Shown here: piece by piece, positions 42,328 through 52,037 of the stretch
Numbering within the stretch: the first letter of the stretch is position 1
How the letters are laid out: each line of letters opens with the position of its first letter
Assembly: GCA_036490335.1 (NCBI GenBank)
Contig: DASXEB010000019.1
Coordinates: 124,001-188,000 of the forward strand
DNA length: 64,000 bases
Source: Palsa-1392 sp036490335
Lineage (GTDB): Bacteria > Verrucomicrobiota > Verrucomicrobiia > Chthoniobacterales > UBA10450
Direction of reading: 5' to 3'
Program-made: the position numbers and the translations under genes
The notes under the pieces: model-generated
What the model was told of the DNA's origin: nothing
Databases searched by the model: none
The model's input: only the letters and a program-made list of their open reading frames with translations

Positions 42328-43518
42328 ATGGCGCAGACACTTTATCTTGACTGCTTTTCCGGCATCAGCGGCGACATGACGGTCGGCGCGCTCTGCGATC
42401 TCGGCGTCGAAGCGGCGGCGATTCGGGCCGCGCTCGGCAAGCTCTCGTTAGGCGAAACGCATTTTCACTTCGAGCGGCAATCGCGACAGGGAATCAGCGG
42501 CGTGAAGTTTGTCGTCCACGCACACGAGCATGCGCACGGGCGAAGCTACGCGGAAATCCGGCAACTGCTCGAGCGGAGCGAGCTTTCGGATTTCGTCAGG
42601 CGCAAATCGCTCGCCATCTTCGAGCGGATCGCGATCGCGGAGGCGAAAATTCACGGCGTGCCGGTCGAGACGGTCGGCTTTCACGAGGTCGGCGCGGTCG
42701 ATTCGATTGCGGATATCGTCGCCGTTTGCGTGGCGTTGGAGTCGTTAGGCAAACCCCGCGTGCTCGCTTCTCCGCTGCGCGAAGGGCGCGGCTGGATCGA
42801 CTGCGCGCACGGGCGTTTTCCGCTGCCCGCGCCGGCCACGCTGGAGATTTTGCGCGGCCTAACGATCGAAGAAGTGGACGAAAACTGGGAATCGGTCACC
42901 CCGACCGGCGCCGCGATCGTGGCGGAGTTTGCGGAATCGTCGGGCACGATGCCGCGGATGAAGATCGAGCGTGTCGGCTACGGCATCGGGACGCGCGATT
43001 TGCCGCATCGGCCGAATGTTTTGCGCGCGGTTCTGGGCGAAACGGAAGATTTTTTCCCTAACGAACTGCCAAGCGACACGGTGATCGAGATCGAGACGAA
43101 CCTCGACGACCTCTCGCCGGAAATCAGCGGTGCGATGATGGAACGGTTACTCGCGCTCGGCGCACTCGACGTCACGCTCGCGCCGGTGCAGATGAAAAAG
43201 AACCGGCCCGGCGTGCAGCTTTCGGTCCTTTGCGAAGCGGCGCTGGAAGCGACGATCGTGAGGGCGCTGCTCACGGAGACGAGCGCGTTCGGCCTGCGCC
43301 GAAGCGAAAAGCGGCGCTACAAACTCGAGCGGCGTTTTGAAAAAGTCGCGACGCGCTTCGGCGCGATCTCGATCAAGCTCGGATTGCTCGAGGGGAAAAT
43401 CGTGCAGATCGCGCCGGAGTTTGAGAGTTGCCGCGAGGCGAGTGAACGGACGGGCGAATCGTTGCGCGTCATCTACCAGGCGGCCTTGGTTGCGTTCGAT
43501 TCGTCAGGCAGCCGTTAG
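42328..43518 (+). CDS. larC: Nickel-pincer cofactor biosynthesis protein LarC
   Basis: A 396-residue protein with the N-terminal DCFSGISGDMTVGALCDLG, His-rich loop HAHEHAHGRSYAEI (metal binding), GFHEVGAVDSIADIV and the C-terminal IETNLDDLSPEISG of LarC, the nickel-insertion enzyme of the lactate racemase cofactor. In lactobacilli LarC1 and LarC2 are joined by programmed frameshift; here both parts are in one frame. LarB and LarE are not nearby. Repeat copies at 42445, 42742 and 42857. Confidence 0.9.
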   Translation: MAQTLYLDCFSGISGDMTVGALCDLGVEAAAIRAALGKLSLGETHFHFERQSRQGISGVKFVVHAHEHAHGRSYAEIRQLLERSELSDFVRRKSLAIFERIAIAEAKIHGVPVETVGFHEVGAVDSIADIVAVCVALESLGKPRVLASPLREGRGWIDCAHGRFPLPAPATLEILRGLTIEEVDENWESVTPTGAAIVAEFAESSGTMPRMKIERVGYGIGTRDLPHRPNVLRAVLGETEDFFPNELPSDTVIEIETNLDDLSPEISGAMMERLLALGALDVTLAPVQMKKNRPGVQLSVLCEAALEATIVRALLTETSAFGLRRSEKRRYKLERRFEKVATRFGAISIKLGLLEGKIVQIAPEFESCREASERTGESLRVIYQAALVAFDSSGSR

Positions 43519-43545
43519 AATGTGGAAAATCAGCGTTGGCAAAGC

Positions 43546-43799
43546 CGAAAGTCCGCAGTTCCGAAGGTCGGCGCCGGAGTAAAAACCTCGAAGTCCGGGC
43601 TTCGGAACCGCGACGCCGCAGCTCCGAAGGTCGAGACGGGAGTTCGGAAGCTGGACTTCGGAGGAAAAAGCTCCGAGACAGACCTTCGGAACTTCGAAAT
43701 AGACTTTCTGAACTCCGAATCCGATCTTCGGAACTCCGAGAAACACCTTCTGAACTCCGACTTCGGCCTTCCGAAGATCGTCGTTGATAACCGGAAGCT
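43546..43799. repeat. Degenerate tandem array, 21-bp period, consensus near CGANANNGANCTTCGGAACTC
   Basis: Twelve consecutive units start at 43546, 43569, 43589, 43611, 43632, 43653, 43674, 43695, 43716, 43737, 43758 and 43779; the last nine are exactly 21 bp long. The core is CTTCGGAACTC with a TTCNGAA dyad. Because 21 is divisible by 3, open frames run through the array on both strands; the rightward frame from 43522 gives a 7-residue repeat (SESDLRN, FEIDFLN types). No ribosome-binding site supports translation. It fills the convergent gap between larC and the efflux gene (43519-43902). Confidence 0.8.
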
Positions 43800-43902
43800 A
43801 CTGTTTTACAGAGTCTTACCACTTCTGGATCGCTCCCGGGGCCGGAGGAGCCGTTAACCGTCGGAAACTTCGCCCGGGCTTCGCGTAGCCAGGCGTCTGC
43901 GA

Positions 43903-46900
43903 CTAGCTCGCGGCGGTCGCGGGCGTGCTCCAGCCGACGGATCTTTGCACCGTCGAGGGGGCAGATTTTTTGCTGCTTTGGCGCAGCCGATCGAGGGCGA
44001 GGTAGATGACCGGGGTGGTGTAAAGGGTGAGCATTTGCGAGACGATGAGCCCGCCGACGATGGCGACACCAAGCGGCTGGCGCAGTTCGCTGCCGGTGCC
44101 CATGCCGACGGCGAGCGGCAACGCGCCGAAGAGCGCGGCCATCGTGGTCATGGTGATGGGACGGAAGCGGACGAGGCAGGCCTGGTAGATCGATTCCTCG
44201 GGGCTGAGGCCCTGGTTGCGTTCGGCGTCGAGCGCGAAATCGACCATCAGGATGGCGTTCTTTTTTACAATGCCGATGAGCAAAATGATGCCGATGGTCG
44301 AGACGATCGAGAGTTGTTCGCCGGTCAGGAGCAGGGCGAGGAGCGCGCCGAGGCCTGCGCTCGGCAGGGTCGAGAGGATCGTGAGGGGATGAATCAAACT
44401 TTCGTAGAGCATGCCGAGGACGATGTAAACGGCGATGAGCGCGGTGAGAATGAGGAGCGGCTGGGTCGAGAGCGAGGCCTGGAAAACCTGCGCGGTGCCG
44501 GCGAAATTTCCGCGGATGGCCGAGGGCATGCCGAGGTCGCGTTTGGCGCGCTCGATGATCTGGGTGGCTTCGCCTAACGAGACGCCGGGCGCGGTGTTGA
44601 AGGAAATCGTCACGCACGGGAATTGGCCCTGGTGGTTGACCGAGAGCGGCGTGTTGACGGTTTCGAAATGCGCGATCGCGCTCAGCGGAACCTGCGTTCC
44701 GTTCGGCGATTTGACGTAAATTTTGTCGAGCGACGCCGGCGAAAGTTGAAACTGCGGATCGACTTCGAGCACGACGTGATACTGATTTTGCTCCGTGTAC
44801 ATGATCGAGACCTGGCGCTGGCCGAAGGCGTCGTAGAGCGTGTTGTCGACCACGTCGGGCTGGATGCCGAGGCGCGCGGCGGCGTCGCGATCGATCACGA
44901 CGTTCTCCTGCAAGCCGGCAAATTGCTGGTCGCTCGTGGCGTCTTTGATTTGCGGATATTGCTTTAATTTTTCGACCAGCTTCGGCGCCCAAGTGTTGAG
45001 CTCCTCGATGTCTTGATCGGTCAGCGCGTATTGGTAGAGCGCCTTCGACGAGCGGCCGCCGACATGGATGTCCTGGCCGGGCACGAGAAATAAATAGGCA
45101 CCGGGAATTTTCGAAAGCTTGCGTCGCAGACGCGCGATGACCTGGCCGACCGAAACCGAGCGCTCGCCTTTACCGTGCCCGATCGGTTTCAAGGAAACGA
45201 ACATGCGCGCGTTGTTGAGCGACGAGCCGCTCCCACCGCCGAAGAACGAACCAACCGCCGCGACCGCCGGATCTTTCATCACCTGCCTGACGATCTCCTG
45301 CTGCTTGTCGCGCATGGCGTCGAAGGAAATATCCTGCGCGGCTTCGGTGATACCGATCATCTGGCCGGTGTCCTGTTCGGGAAAAAATCCTTTCGGCACG
45401 ACGGTGTAAAGCCAGACTGTGCCGGCGATGACGAGGCCGGTGACGGCGAGCATGGTGTATTCGTGGTCGAGCACCCACTTCAAGCTCCGCTCGTAAACTT
45501 TCAGGGTGCCGTCGAAGACGGCCTCGCTCACGCGATAAAACGTGCTCCGCTTTTCGTTCGGGTCTTCGTGTTGCAAAAAGCGGCTGCACAACATCGGTGT
45601 GAGGGTGAGGCTGACGACGCCGGAAACGAGAATGGCCGCGCTCAGGGTGACCGCGAATTCATGAAACAACCGGCCGATGATTCCGCCCATGAAAAGCAGC
45701 GGAATAAAAACCGCGACGAGCGACAGGCTCATCGAGATGATGGTGAAACCAATTTGCCGCGCGCCTTTCAACGCCGCTTCCATCGGCGAATCGCCGTGCT
45801 CGATGAAGCGCACGATGTTTTCGATCACCACGATCGCGTCATCGACCACGAAGCCGGTCGAGACCGTGAGCGCCATGAGCGAAAGATTGTCGAGACTGTA
45901 ACCGAGCAGCCACATGATCCCGAACGTGCCGGCGAGCGCGAGCGGCATCGTGATTCCACAGATGAACGTGGGCCAGAAGCGGCGCAAAAATAAAAACATC
46001 ACCATGATGACGAGCGCGACCGCGATCACGAGCGTGAGCTGCACGTCGTTGACCGAGGCGCGAATCGTCGTCGTGCGATCGTGCATCACGTCGAGGCGCA
46101 CCGCCGGCGGCAGCCAGGTGCGAAGCTGCGGCAGGAGCGCGTTGATCTGATCGGTCGTGCGGACGACGTTTGCGTCCGGCTGTTTGAAAATGATGAGCAG
46201 GACCGCGCGCTTGTTGTCGAAAAGGCCGGCCTGCTGCGAATTTTCCTGCGCGTCGATCGCCGTGCCGACATCACGCAACGGCACCGCCGCGCCGTTGTGC
46301 TGCGCGACGATGATGGGCAGATATTGATCCGCGTGCAGAAGCTGGTCGTTGCTCGTGACGACGTAACGCCGCTCCGCGCCATCGACCGCGCCCTTCGGCT
46401 CGTTTACGTTCACCTGCGAAAGCGTGCTGCGAATGTCCTCGAGGCTCAGCCCCATCGAGGCGAGCGCGACCGGATTCATCTGCACACGCACGGCCGATTT
46501 CGCGCCGCCGCCGATGATGACCTGGCTGACGCCATCGACCTGGCTGATGCGCTGCCCGATGATTTGGTCGGCGAGGTTGTAAACCTGCGACAGAGGCATC
46601 GTGTCGGAGGTCATCGCCAGCACCATGATCGGCGCGTCTGACGGATTAATTTTGCGATAGGACGGCGGATTCGGCAGCCCGCTCGGCAGCTCGCCGCTCG
46701 CAGCATCGATCGCCGCTTGCACATCGCGGGCCGCGCCATTGATGTCGCGATTGAGATCGAATTGAATCGTGATGTTCGATCCGCCTAACGAACTCACGGA
46801 AGTGATTTCGGAAACGCCCGCAATCTGCGCGAAGCGGCGCTCGAGCGGCGCCGCGAGCGAAGAAGCCGCCGTCTCCGGGTCCACGCCCGGCTCCGATGCA

Positions 46901-47043
46901 TTCACATTGATCGTCGGGAAATCCACTTTCGGCAGCGGCGCGACCGGCAAAAAATGGTAAGCAACCACGCCAAGAATCAACACCCCCGCCGCGAGCAACG
47001 ACGTTCCGACTGGCCGTCGAATGAATGGCTCGGAAACGTTCAT
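43903..47043 (-). CDS. RND multidrug efflux transporter, MdtC/MuxC-like
   Basis: A 1046-residue HAE1-type RND pump with the standard 12-helix layout. NVSEPFIRRPVGTSLL opens it; the proton-relay Asp pair is in TGFVVDDAIVVIENI; VKKNAILMVDFALDAER and GTGSELRQPLGVAIVGGL close it. It is the second of two paralogous pumps in a leftward set with a membrane-fusion protein, as in mdtABC, where the two RND proteins form a heterotrimer. Substrates unknown. Start MNVSEP chosen over a start 12 codons upstream. Only two repeat copies in 3.1 kb (44572, 46783). Confidence 0.93.
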   Translation of the reverse strand: MNVSEPFIRRPVGTSLLAAGVLILGVVAYHFLPVAPLPKVDFPTINVNASEPGVDPETAASSLAAPLERRFAQIAGVSEITSVSSLGGSNITIQFDLNRDINGAARDVQAAIDAASGELPSGLPNPPSYRKINPSDAPIMVLAMTSDTMPLSQVYNLADQIIGQRISQVDGVSQVIIGGGAKSAVRVQMNPVALASMGLSLEDIRSTLSQVNVNEPKGAVDGAERRYVVTSNDQLLHADQYLPIIVAQHNGAAVPLRDVGTAIDAQENSQQAGLFDNKRAVLLIIFKQPDANVVRTTDQINALLPQLRTWLPPAVRLDVMHDRTTTIRASVNDVQLTLVIAVALVIMVMFLFLRRFWPTFICGITMPLALAGTFGIMWLLGYSLDNLSLMALTVSTGFVVDDAIVVIENIVRFIEHGDSPMEAALKGARQIGFTIISMSLSLVAVFIPLLFMGGIIGRLFHEFAVTLSAAILVSGVVSLTLTPMLCSRFLQHEDPNEKRSTFYRVSEAVFDGTLKVYERSLKWVLDHEYTMLAVTGLVIAGTVWLYTVVPKGFFPEQDTGQMIGITEAAQDISFDAMRDKQQEIVRQVMKDPAVAAVGSFFGGGSGSSLNNARMFVSLKPIGHGKGERSVSVGQVIARLRRKLSKIPGAYLFLVPGQDIHVGGRSSKALYQYALTDQDIEELNTWAPKLVEKLKQYPQIKDATSDQQFAGLQENVVIDRDAAARLGIQPDVVDNTLYDAFGQRQVSIMYTEQNQYHVVLEVDPQFQLSPASLDKIYVKSPNGTQVPLSAIAHFETVNTPLSVNHQGQFPCVTISFNTAPGVSLGEATQIIERAKRDLGMPSAIRGNFAGTAQVFQASLSTQPLLILTALIAVYIVLGMLYESLIHPLTILSTLPSAGLGALLALLLTGEQLSIVSTIGIILLIGIVKKNAILMVDFALDAERNQGLSPEESIYQACLVRFRPITMTTMAALFGALPLAVGMGTGSELRQPLGVAIVGGLIVSQMLTLYTTPVIYLALDRLRQSSKKSAPSTVQRSVGWSTPATAAS

Positions 47044-47286
47044 GCGACCGAGAGCGGAGCCGCCGAAATGCGCCTGCAAAATTCCGTGAGGCGAGGATTT
47101 TTTTTGAGGTGGGGTGTGCGTCTCGCACGCCGGTTTCGGCGTCCCCGCAGAAACAATCTTTTCGTTAGGCGGAGACCATCGTGCGATAAAAAGTCCGCAA
47201 CGGCGAAGACGACATCGCCGGCAAACGAGACGCCGACCCTACCCGAAATTGCACCACGCCAAGACCAAAAAGCACGAAAGCTCATT

Positions 47287-50200
47287 TTATTCGACGGTCG
47301 CGCCGGCGAACTCCGGCTCGCGCTCGGGCGGCGTGCGGAGCGGGAGTTGGGCCTGCTCGAGTTTGCCGCGGTTGCGCCATTCGTCGAACCAGCGGCGGAA
47401 GCGCTCCATATATAGATAGATGACCGGCGTGGTGTAGAGCGTGAGAAATTGCGAGAGGAGCAAACCGCCGACGATGGCGATGCCTAACGGCCGGCGCAGC
47501 TCGCTGCCGGTGTTGTGTTCGAGCGCGAGCGGGAGCGCGCCTAACAATGCCGCGGCGGTCGTCATCATGATCGGACGGAAGCGGAGCAGGCAGGCTTGGT
47601 AGATCGATTCCTCGGGCGTGAGACCTTCCTTGCGTTCGGCTTCGAGCGCGAAATCGATCATCATGATTGCGTTTTTTTTCACGATGCCGATGAGCAGAAT
47701 GATGCCGATAAGCGCGACTAACGAAAATTCTGTGTCGCAAATGATGAGCGCGAGAAGCGCGCCGACGCCCGCGCTCGGCAGCGTGGACAAAATCGTGATC
47801 GGGTGAATGTAGCTCTCGTAAAGCACGCCGAGCACGATGTAGATCACGACGATCGCGGCGAGAATGAGCAGCGGTTCGCTCGTTAGGCTGGCGTTGAACT
47901 CCGCGGCCGCGCCGGTGAACGTGGTCGCGATTGTGTCCGGCATGCCGATTTCCTGCTCCGCTTTTTCGATCGCCGGAATGGCGTGGCTGAGCGAGCTGCC
48001 GTTGCGCAAATTAAACGAAATCGTCGCGGCCGGAAATTGTCCCTGATGCGGAATCGAGAGCGGCGTGTTGCTCACGCGCATGGTCGCAAACGCGCTCAGC
48101 GGCACGGGCTGGCCGGTGCTCGACTTCACATAAATTTTATCGAGCACATCAGGCGATGAACGGAACTGCGGCTCGACTTCAAGAATGACGCGAAACTGAT
48201 TTAGCTGCGTGAAAATGATCGAGACCTGCCGCTGTCCGAACGCGTCGTAAAGCGTGTCGTCGATCGCCTGTGTGAGCACGTTGAGGCGCGAAGCTTTTTC
48301 GCGATCGACATCGACGTTGAGCTGCAGGCCGTTGACCTGCTGATCGCTCGCGACATCGCTGAGCTGCGGAAGCTGACCTAGTTTTTGCACCAGCTTCGGC
48401 GTCCACTCCGCCAGCTCGGACGCGTCGGCGTCCTGCAAAATATATTGGTATTGCGTGCGGCTGACGCGCGCGTCGATCTGCAAATCCTGCGCTGCCTGCA
48501 TGTAGAGCGAAATGCCTTCGACGCCGCGCGTTTTCTCGCGTAAGCGGTCGATGATTTCCTGCGCGCTCGCGCTCCGTTCGTTATGCGGTTTGAGGACGAT
48601 GAAAAGCCGCGCGGTATTGACCGTCGGATTGACCGTGCCCGCGCCGACCGAAGCCGAGACGCTCGCGACATCGGGATCCTGCCTAACGATGTCTGTGATC
48701 TCGTGCACATGTTTCATCATCGCGGCAAACGAGATGTTTTCCGCCGCGTCCGTTACGCCGATGATGACGCCGGTGTCCTGCTGCGGGAGCAGACCTTTCG
48801 GGATCACGATGTAGAGAAAAATCGTGACCACGAGTGTTACGATCGCGACCAAAAGTGTGAAGCGTTGATGCGCCATCACCCAGCGCAAACCGCGTTCGTA
48901 TAAATTGCGGAAGCGCTCGAAATAACTTTCCGTTAGGCGAAGGAAACGATTTTCGTGCGCGCGATCCTCGTCCTTTTCCGGCTTCAAGAGTTTCGCGCAC
49001 ATCATCGGCGTGAGCGTCAGACTAACGAACGCGGAAACGACGACCGCGACCGACATCGTAATCGCAAATTCGCGAAATAACCGGCCGACAATTCCGGTCA
49101 TGAACAAAAGCGGAATGAAAACCGCAATGAGCGAAACGCTCAGCGACACGACGGTGAAACCGATTTGGCGCGCGCCTTTCAACGCCGCTTCCAACGGCGA
49201 ATCGCCCGCCTCGATGAAGCGCACGATGTTTTCGATCATAACGATCGCGTCGTCCACGACGAAGCCGGTCGAGATCGTTAGGGCCATCAACGACAAATTG
49301 TCGAGACTGAAACCGGCGAGATACATGATCCCAAACGTGCCGATGAGCGACAACGGCAGCGCCACGCTTGTGATCACCGTCGCCCAAAGCGTGCGCAAAA
49401 AAATGAACATGACCATGACGACGAGCGCGATCGTTAGGACGAGGGTAAACTGCACGTCGCTGACCGACGCGCGGATTGTCTCGGTGCGATCGGCGAGGAT
49501 CGTGACGTGCACCGACGGCGGCAATGTGCTCGTTAGTTTCGGCAGCAGCGCTTTCACGCTGTTGACCGTTTGAATAATATTCGCGCCCGGCTGTCGTTGG
49601 ATGTCGAGCAGCACCGCGTTTTGCTCGCGCTGCTTCGTCCCGATCCACGCGGCCAGCTGATCGTTCTCCACGCTGTCGATGACGTGCGCGATGTCGCCGA
49701 GCCGAATCGGCGCGCCGTTTTTGTAGGCGACTATGATCGGCTTGTAGGCGTCGGCGGAAAAAATCTGATCGTTAGATCCGATCGTGTAGCTCTGTTTCGG
49801 ACCGCTGAAATTTCCCTTCGGCGCGTTCACATTTGCCTGGCCGAGAATGGTGCGGATGTCTTCGAGCGAAACGCCTAACGATGAAATGGCCGCGGGATTT
49901 ACCTGCACGCGCACGGCCGGTTTTTGGTTGCCCTCGATCGTGACCAACCCGATGCCGCTGACTTCGCTCAGCTTCTGCGCGAGGAGCGTGTCGGCGTAAT
50001 CGTTCACGCGATCGAGCGGCAAACTGTCGGATGTGATCGCGAGCGTGAGAATCGGCGTGTCCGCCGGATTGACCTTGTTGTATTTCGGCGGATTCGGCAG
50101 GTCTTTCGGTAAATAACCGCCGGCGACGTTGATCGCCTCCTGCACGTCTTGCGCCGCGACGTCGATCGGCCGATCGAGCACGAATTGCAGTGTGATCGTC

Positions 50201-50466
50201 GATGTTCCAAAGGAGCTCGTCGAGTTCATCGAAGCGAGTCCGCTGATCTGGCCGAACTGCCGTTCGAGCGGCGTCGTGATCGACGAAACCATTACGTCCG
50301 CGCTTGCGCCCGGATAAATTGTCGTCACCTCGATCGTCGGGAAATCGACCGTCGGCAGCGCCGAAATCGGGAGCAGCTTGTAGCCTAACAATCCGAGCAA
50401 AATCACGCCGACCATGAGCAGCGAAGTCGCGACCGGCCGGCGGATGAATGGCTCGGAAATGTTCAT
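47287..50466 (-). CDS. RND multidrug efflux transporter, MdtB/MuxB-like
   Basis: A 1059-residue HAE1-type RND pump paralogous to its neighbour (MNISEPFIRRPVATSLL, TGFVVDDAIVMIENIV, VKKNAIMMIDFALEAER). It contains exact repeat copies at 47880, 48681 and 49873 plus several degenerate ones (47482, 47540, 48932, 49270, 49440, 50384). A 243-bp gap with one repeat copy (47162) separates it from the second pump gene; no outer-membrane factor gene is present, so the channel is probably encoded elsewhere. Confidence 0.93.
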   Translation of the reverse strand: MNISEPFIRRPVATSLLMVGVILLGLLGYKLLPISALPTVDFPTIEVTTIYPGASADVMVSSITTPLERQFGQISGLASMNSTSSFGTSTITLQFVLDRPIDVAAQDVQEAINVAGGYLPKDLPNPPKYNKVNPADTPILTLAITSDSLPLDRVNDYADTLLAQKLSEVSGIGLVTIEGNQKPAVRVQVNPAAISSLGVSLEDIRTILGQANVNAPKGNFSGPKQSYTIGSNDQIFSADAYKPIIVAYKNGAPIRLGDIAHVIDSVENDQLAAWIGTKQREQNAVLLDIQRQPGANIIQTVNSVKALLPKLTSTLPPSVHVTILADRTETIRASVSDVQFTLVLTIALVVMVMFIFLRTLWATVITSVALPLSLIGTFGIMYLAGFSLDNLSLMALTISTGFVVDDAIVMIENIVRFIEAGDSPLEAALKGARQIGFTVVSLSVSLIAVFIPLLFMTGIVGRLFREFAITMSVAVVVSAFVSLTLTPMMCAKLLKPEKDEDRAHENRFLRLTESYFERFRNLYERGLRWVMAHQRFTLLVAIVTLVVTIFLYIVIPKGLLPQQDTGVIIGVTDAAENISFAAMMKHVHEITDIVRQDPDVASVSASVGAGTVNPTVNTARLFIVLKPHNERSASAQEIIDRLREKTRGVEGISLYMQAAQDLQIDARVSRTQYQYILQDADASELAEWTPKLVQKLGQLPQLSDVASDQQVNGLQLNVDVDREKASRLNVLTQAIDDTLYDAFGQRQVSIIFTQLNQFRVILEVEPQFRSSPDVLDKIYVKSSTGQPVPLSAFATMRVSNTPLSIPHQGQFPAATISFNLRNGSSLSHAIPAIEKAEQEIGMPDTIATTFTGAAAEFNASLTSEPLLILAAIVVIYIVLGVLYESYIHPITILSTLPSAGVGALLALIICDTEFSLVALIGIILLIGIVKKNAIMMIDFALEAERKEGLTPEESIYQACLLRFRPIMMTTAAALLGALPLALEHNTGSELRRPLGIAIVGGLLLSQFLTLYTTPVIYLYMERFRRWFDEWRNRGKLEQAQLPLRTPPEREPEFAGATVE

Positions 50467-50495
50467 CGTTAGGGCCTAACGAGTTCGCCTAACGA
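50466..50495. repeat. Cluster of three 9-mer copies in inverted and direct orientation
   Basis: TCGTTAGGG at 50466 (one mismatch), GCCTAACGA at 50474 and GCCTAACGA at 50487. The first two form an 8-bp inverted repeat (TCGTTAGG / CCTAACGA) with one central base. The cluster begins at the start codon of the MdtB-like gene on the leftward transcript, inside the 175-bp gap to the membrane-fusion gene. A fourth near-copy (CCGTTAGGC, about 50680) lies in that next gene. Confidence 0.88.
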
Positions 50496-50641
50496 AAAGC
50501 GGATGTTACGTGGAATGTTTTCGTCGGCCGCTTGCAGTGGTTGAATTTCGCGCAGGCGTAATGGTGATTTCGGCGAGCCGCCGAAACCGGCACGCGACTC
50601 GCGTGCGCTCCCCGGAATCGCTGCGACATCTTTTGGCAATT

Positions 50642-51853
50642 TCACGATTTTTTTCGCCGTGGCTGCTTTCCGTTAGGCGATTGCCCGTCGCCCGGCGGGT
50701 GCGGCGATCCGCTTTGTGGGCCGGCCAGCTCGACCTTCGCGCCGGGTTGCAATTTGTACTGCCCATCGACCACCACTTCTTCGCCCGGTTTCAATCCCTC
50801 GGTGATGAGCGTCATGTTATTTTCCGTTTGCGCGACTTTGATCGGACGCAGCTCGGCGGTATTATCCGGCTTGATCACGTAGGCGTAGCTGCCTTGCGGT
50901 CCGCGCTGCACCACGGCGGCGGGAACGACGGTCGCGTTTTTTTCCGTCTTCAAAACGAGACGCGCGTTGACGAATTCGCCCGGCCATAATTTCAGGTCCG
51001 GGTTTGGGAAGGTGGCTTTCAATTTCACCGTTCCAGTCGTTTGATCGATCTCGTTGTCGACGACGGCGAGCTTGCCTTCGTCGATCGGTCTGGTGTCACC
51101 GCGGTTGAGCGCGCTGACCGCGAGGCCGCCGTTCGCGCCGCCTTCATCCAAAATTTCCTGCAGATTTTGCTCCGGCAAAGTGAACATGACCGAGATCGGG
51201 CGCAGTTGGGTGATGACGACGATGCCGTTGGTGTCGGCGGCGTGGACGATGTTGCCGACATCGATCATGCGAATGCCGGTGCGCCCGTCGATCGGCGATT
51301 TGATCTGGGTGTAATCGAGCTGCGTCTTCGCATTTTCGATCGCGGCCTGGTCGGCTTGGACCGCGCCATTGAATTGGTCGACGGAATATTTCGCAGTATC
51401 GAAATCCTGCTGGTCGATCACTTTTCGCTGCAGCAAATCGGTGTTGCGCACAAGAGTCAGTTGGGCATTTTCGAGCTGCGCTTCATCCTGAGCCTTTTTC
51501 GCGACCACCTGGTCGAGCGCCGCCTGATACGGGCGCGGATCGACGACCGCGAGCAAGTCGCCGGCTTTCACTTGCTGGCCTTCCTGGAAAAGAACCTGCG
51601 TCAGCTCGCCATCGACGCGCGTGTGCACAGTGTCGGTGTTGAACGCTTCGACTGTTCCGAGTCCGTCGAGATAAATCGGCACGTCTTTTTGCTCGACTTT
51701 GCCCGCGATCACCGGCACGGCCATGCCGGCGAAATTACCGCGCCGTCCGCCGCCGGCCTGCGACGATTTGGCGTCTCCGCCGCGGTGACAAGTCCACCAG
51801 CCGATGAGGAGGACGACACAGGCCGCGACGATAATGATGGTGCGTTTGGACAT
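50642..51853 (-). CDS. Membrane-fusion protein of the RND pump, MdtA-like
   Basis: A 403-residue periplasmic adaptor (HlyD/MFP family). N-terminal transmembrane helix or signal (KRTIIIVAACVVLLIGWW), lipoyl-like halves around a coiled coil (residues about 85-190, QAALDQVVAKKAQDEAQLENAQ), then beta-barrel domain (VVPAAVVQRGPQGSYAYVI). The C-terminal 30 residues are Gly/Pro/Lys-rich (GDGQSPNGKQPRRKKS). It heads the three-gene efflux set. MSKRT was chosen as start; an in-frame ATG 17 codons upstream has no signal character. Confidence 0.92.
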   Translation of the reverse strand: MSKRTIIIVAACVVLLIGWWTCHRGGDAKSSQAGGGRRGNFAGMAVPVIAGKVEQKDVPIYLDGLGTVEAFNTDTVHTRVDGELTQVLFQEGQQVKAGDLLAVVDPRPYQAALDQVVAKKAQDEAQLENAQLTLVRNTDLLQRKVIDQQDFDTAKYSVDQFNGAVQADQAAIENAKTQLDYTQIKSPIDGRTGIRMIDVGNIVHAADTNGIVVITQLRPISVMFTLPEQNLQEILDEGGANGGLAVSALNRGDTRPIDEGKLAVVDNEIDQTTGTVKLKATFPNPDLKLWPGEFVNARLVLKTEKNATVVPAAVVQRGPQGSYAYVIKPDNTAELRPIKVAQTENNMTLITEGLKPGEEVVVDGQYKLQPGAKVELAGPQSGSPHPPGDGQSPNGKQPRRKKS

Positions 51854-52037
51854 AATTTGCGCGCGCCCTTCACTGCCGTCCGCGCCGACTTCCATGTATG
51901 ACAACGAACATACCGATCAAGTTGCGAAATTCTTTCCCGCCTTCAGGCAGCATTCGTGCCAGCGTCGGCTTGCGGCCGCCGCGGCGCGCGAAGTGGCATC
52001 TTGATTTCGGCGCGCGCCCCCGCGTAGTTGATCGACC

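Noticed and set aside
43546..43799. CRISPR array at the 21-bp repeats
   Set aside because: Units are contiguous and degenerate with no constant repeat alternating with unique spacers, and no cas gene is near.
43504..43857. Protein with 7-residue repeats across the array, on either strand
   Set aside because: All three frames of one strand and one of the other are open because the period is a multiple of 3. No start site with Shine-Dalgarno and no domain similarity.
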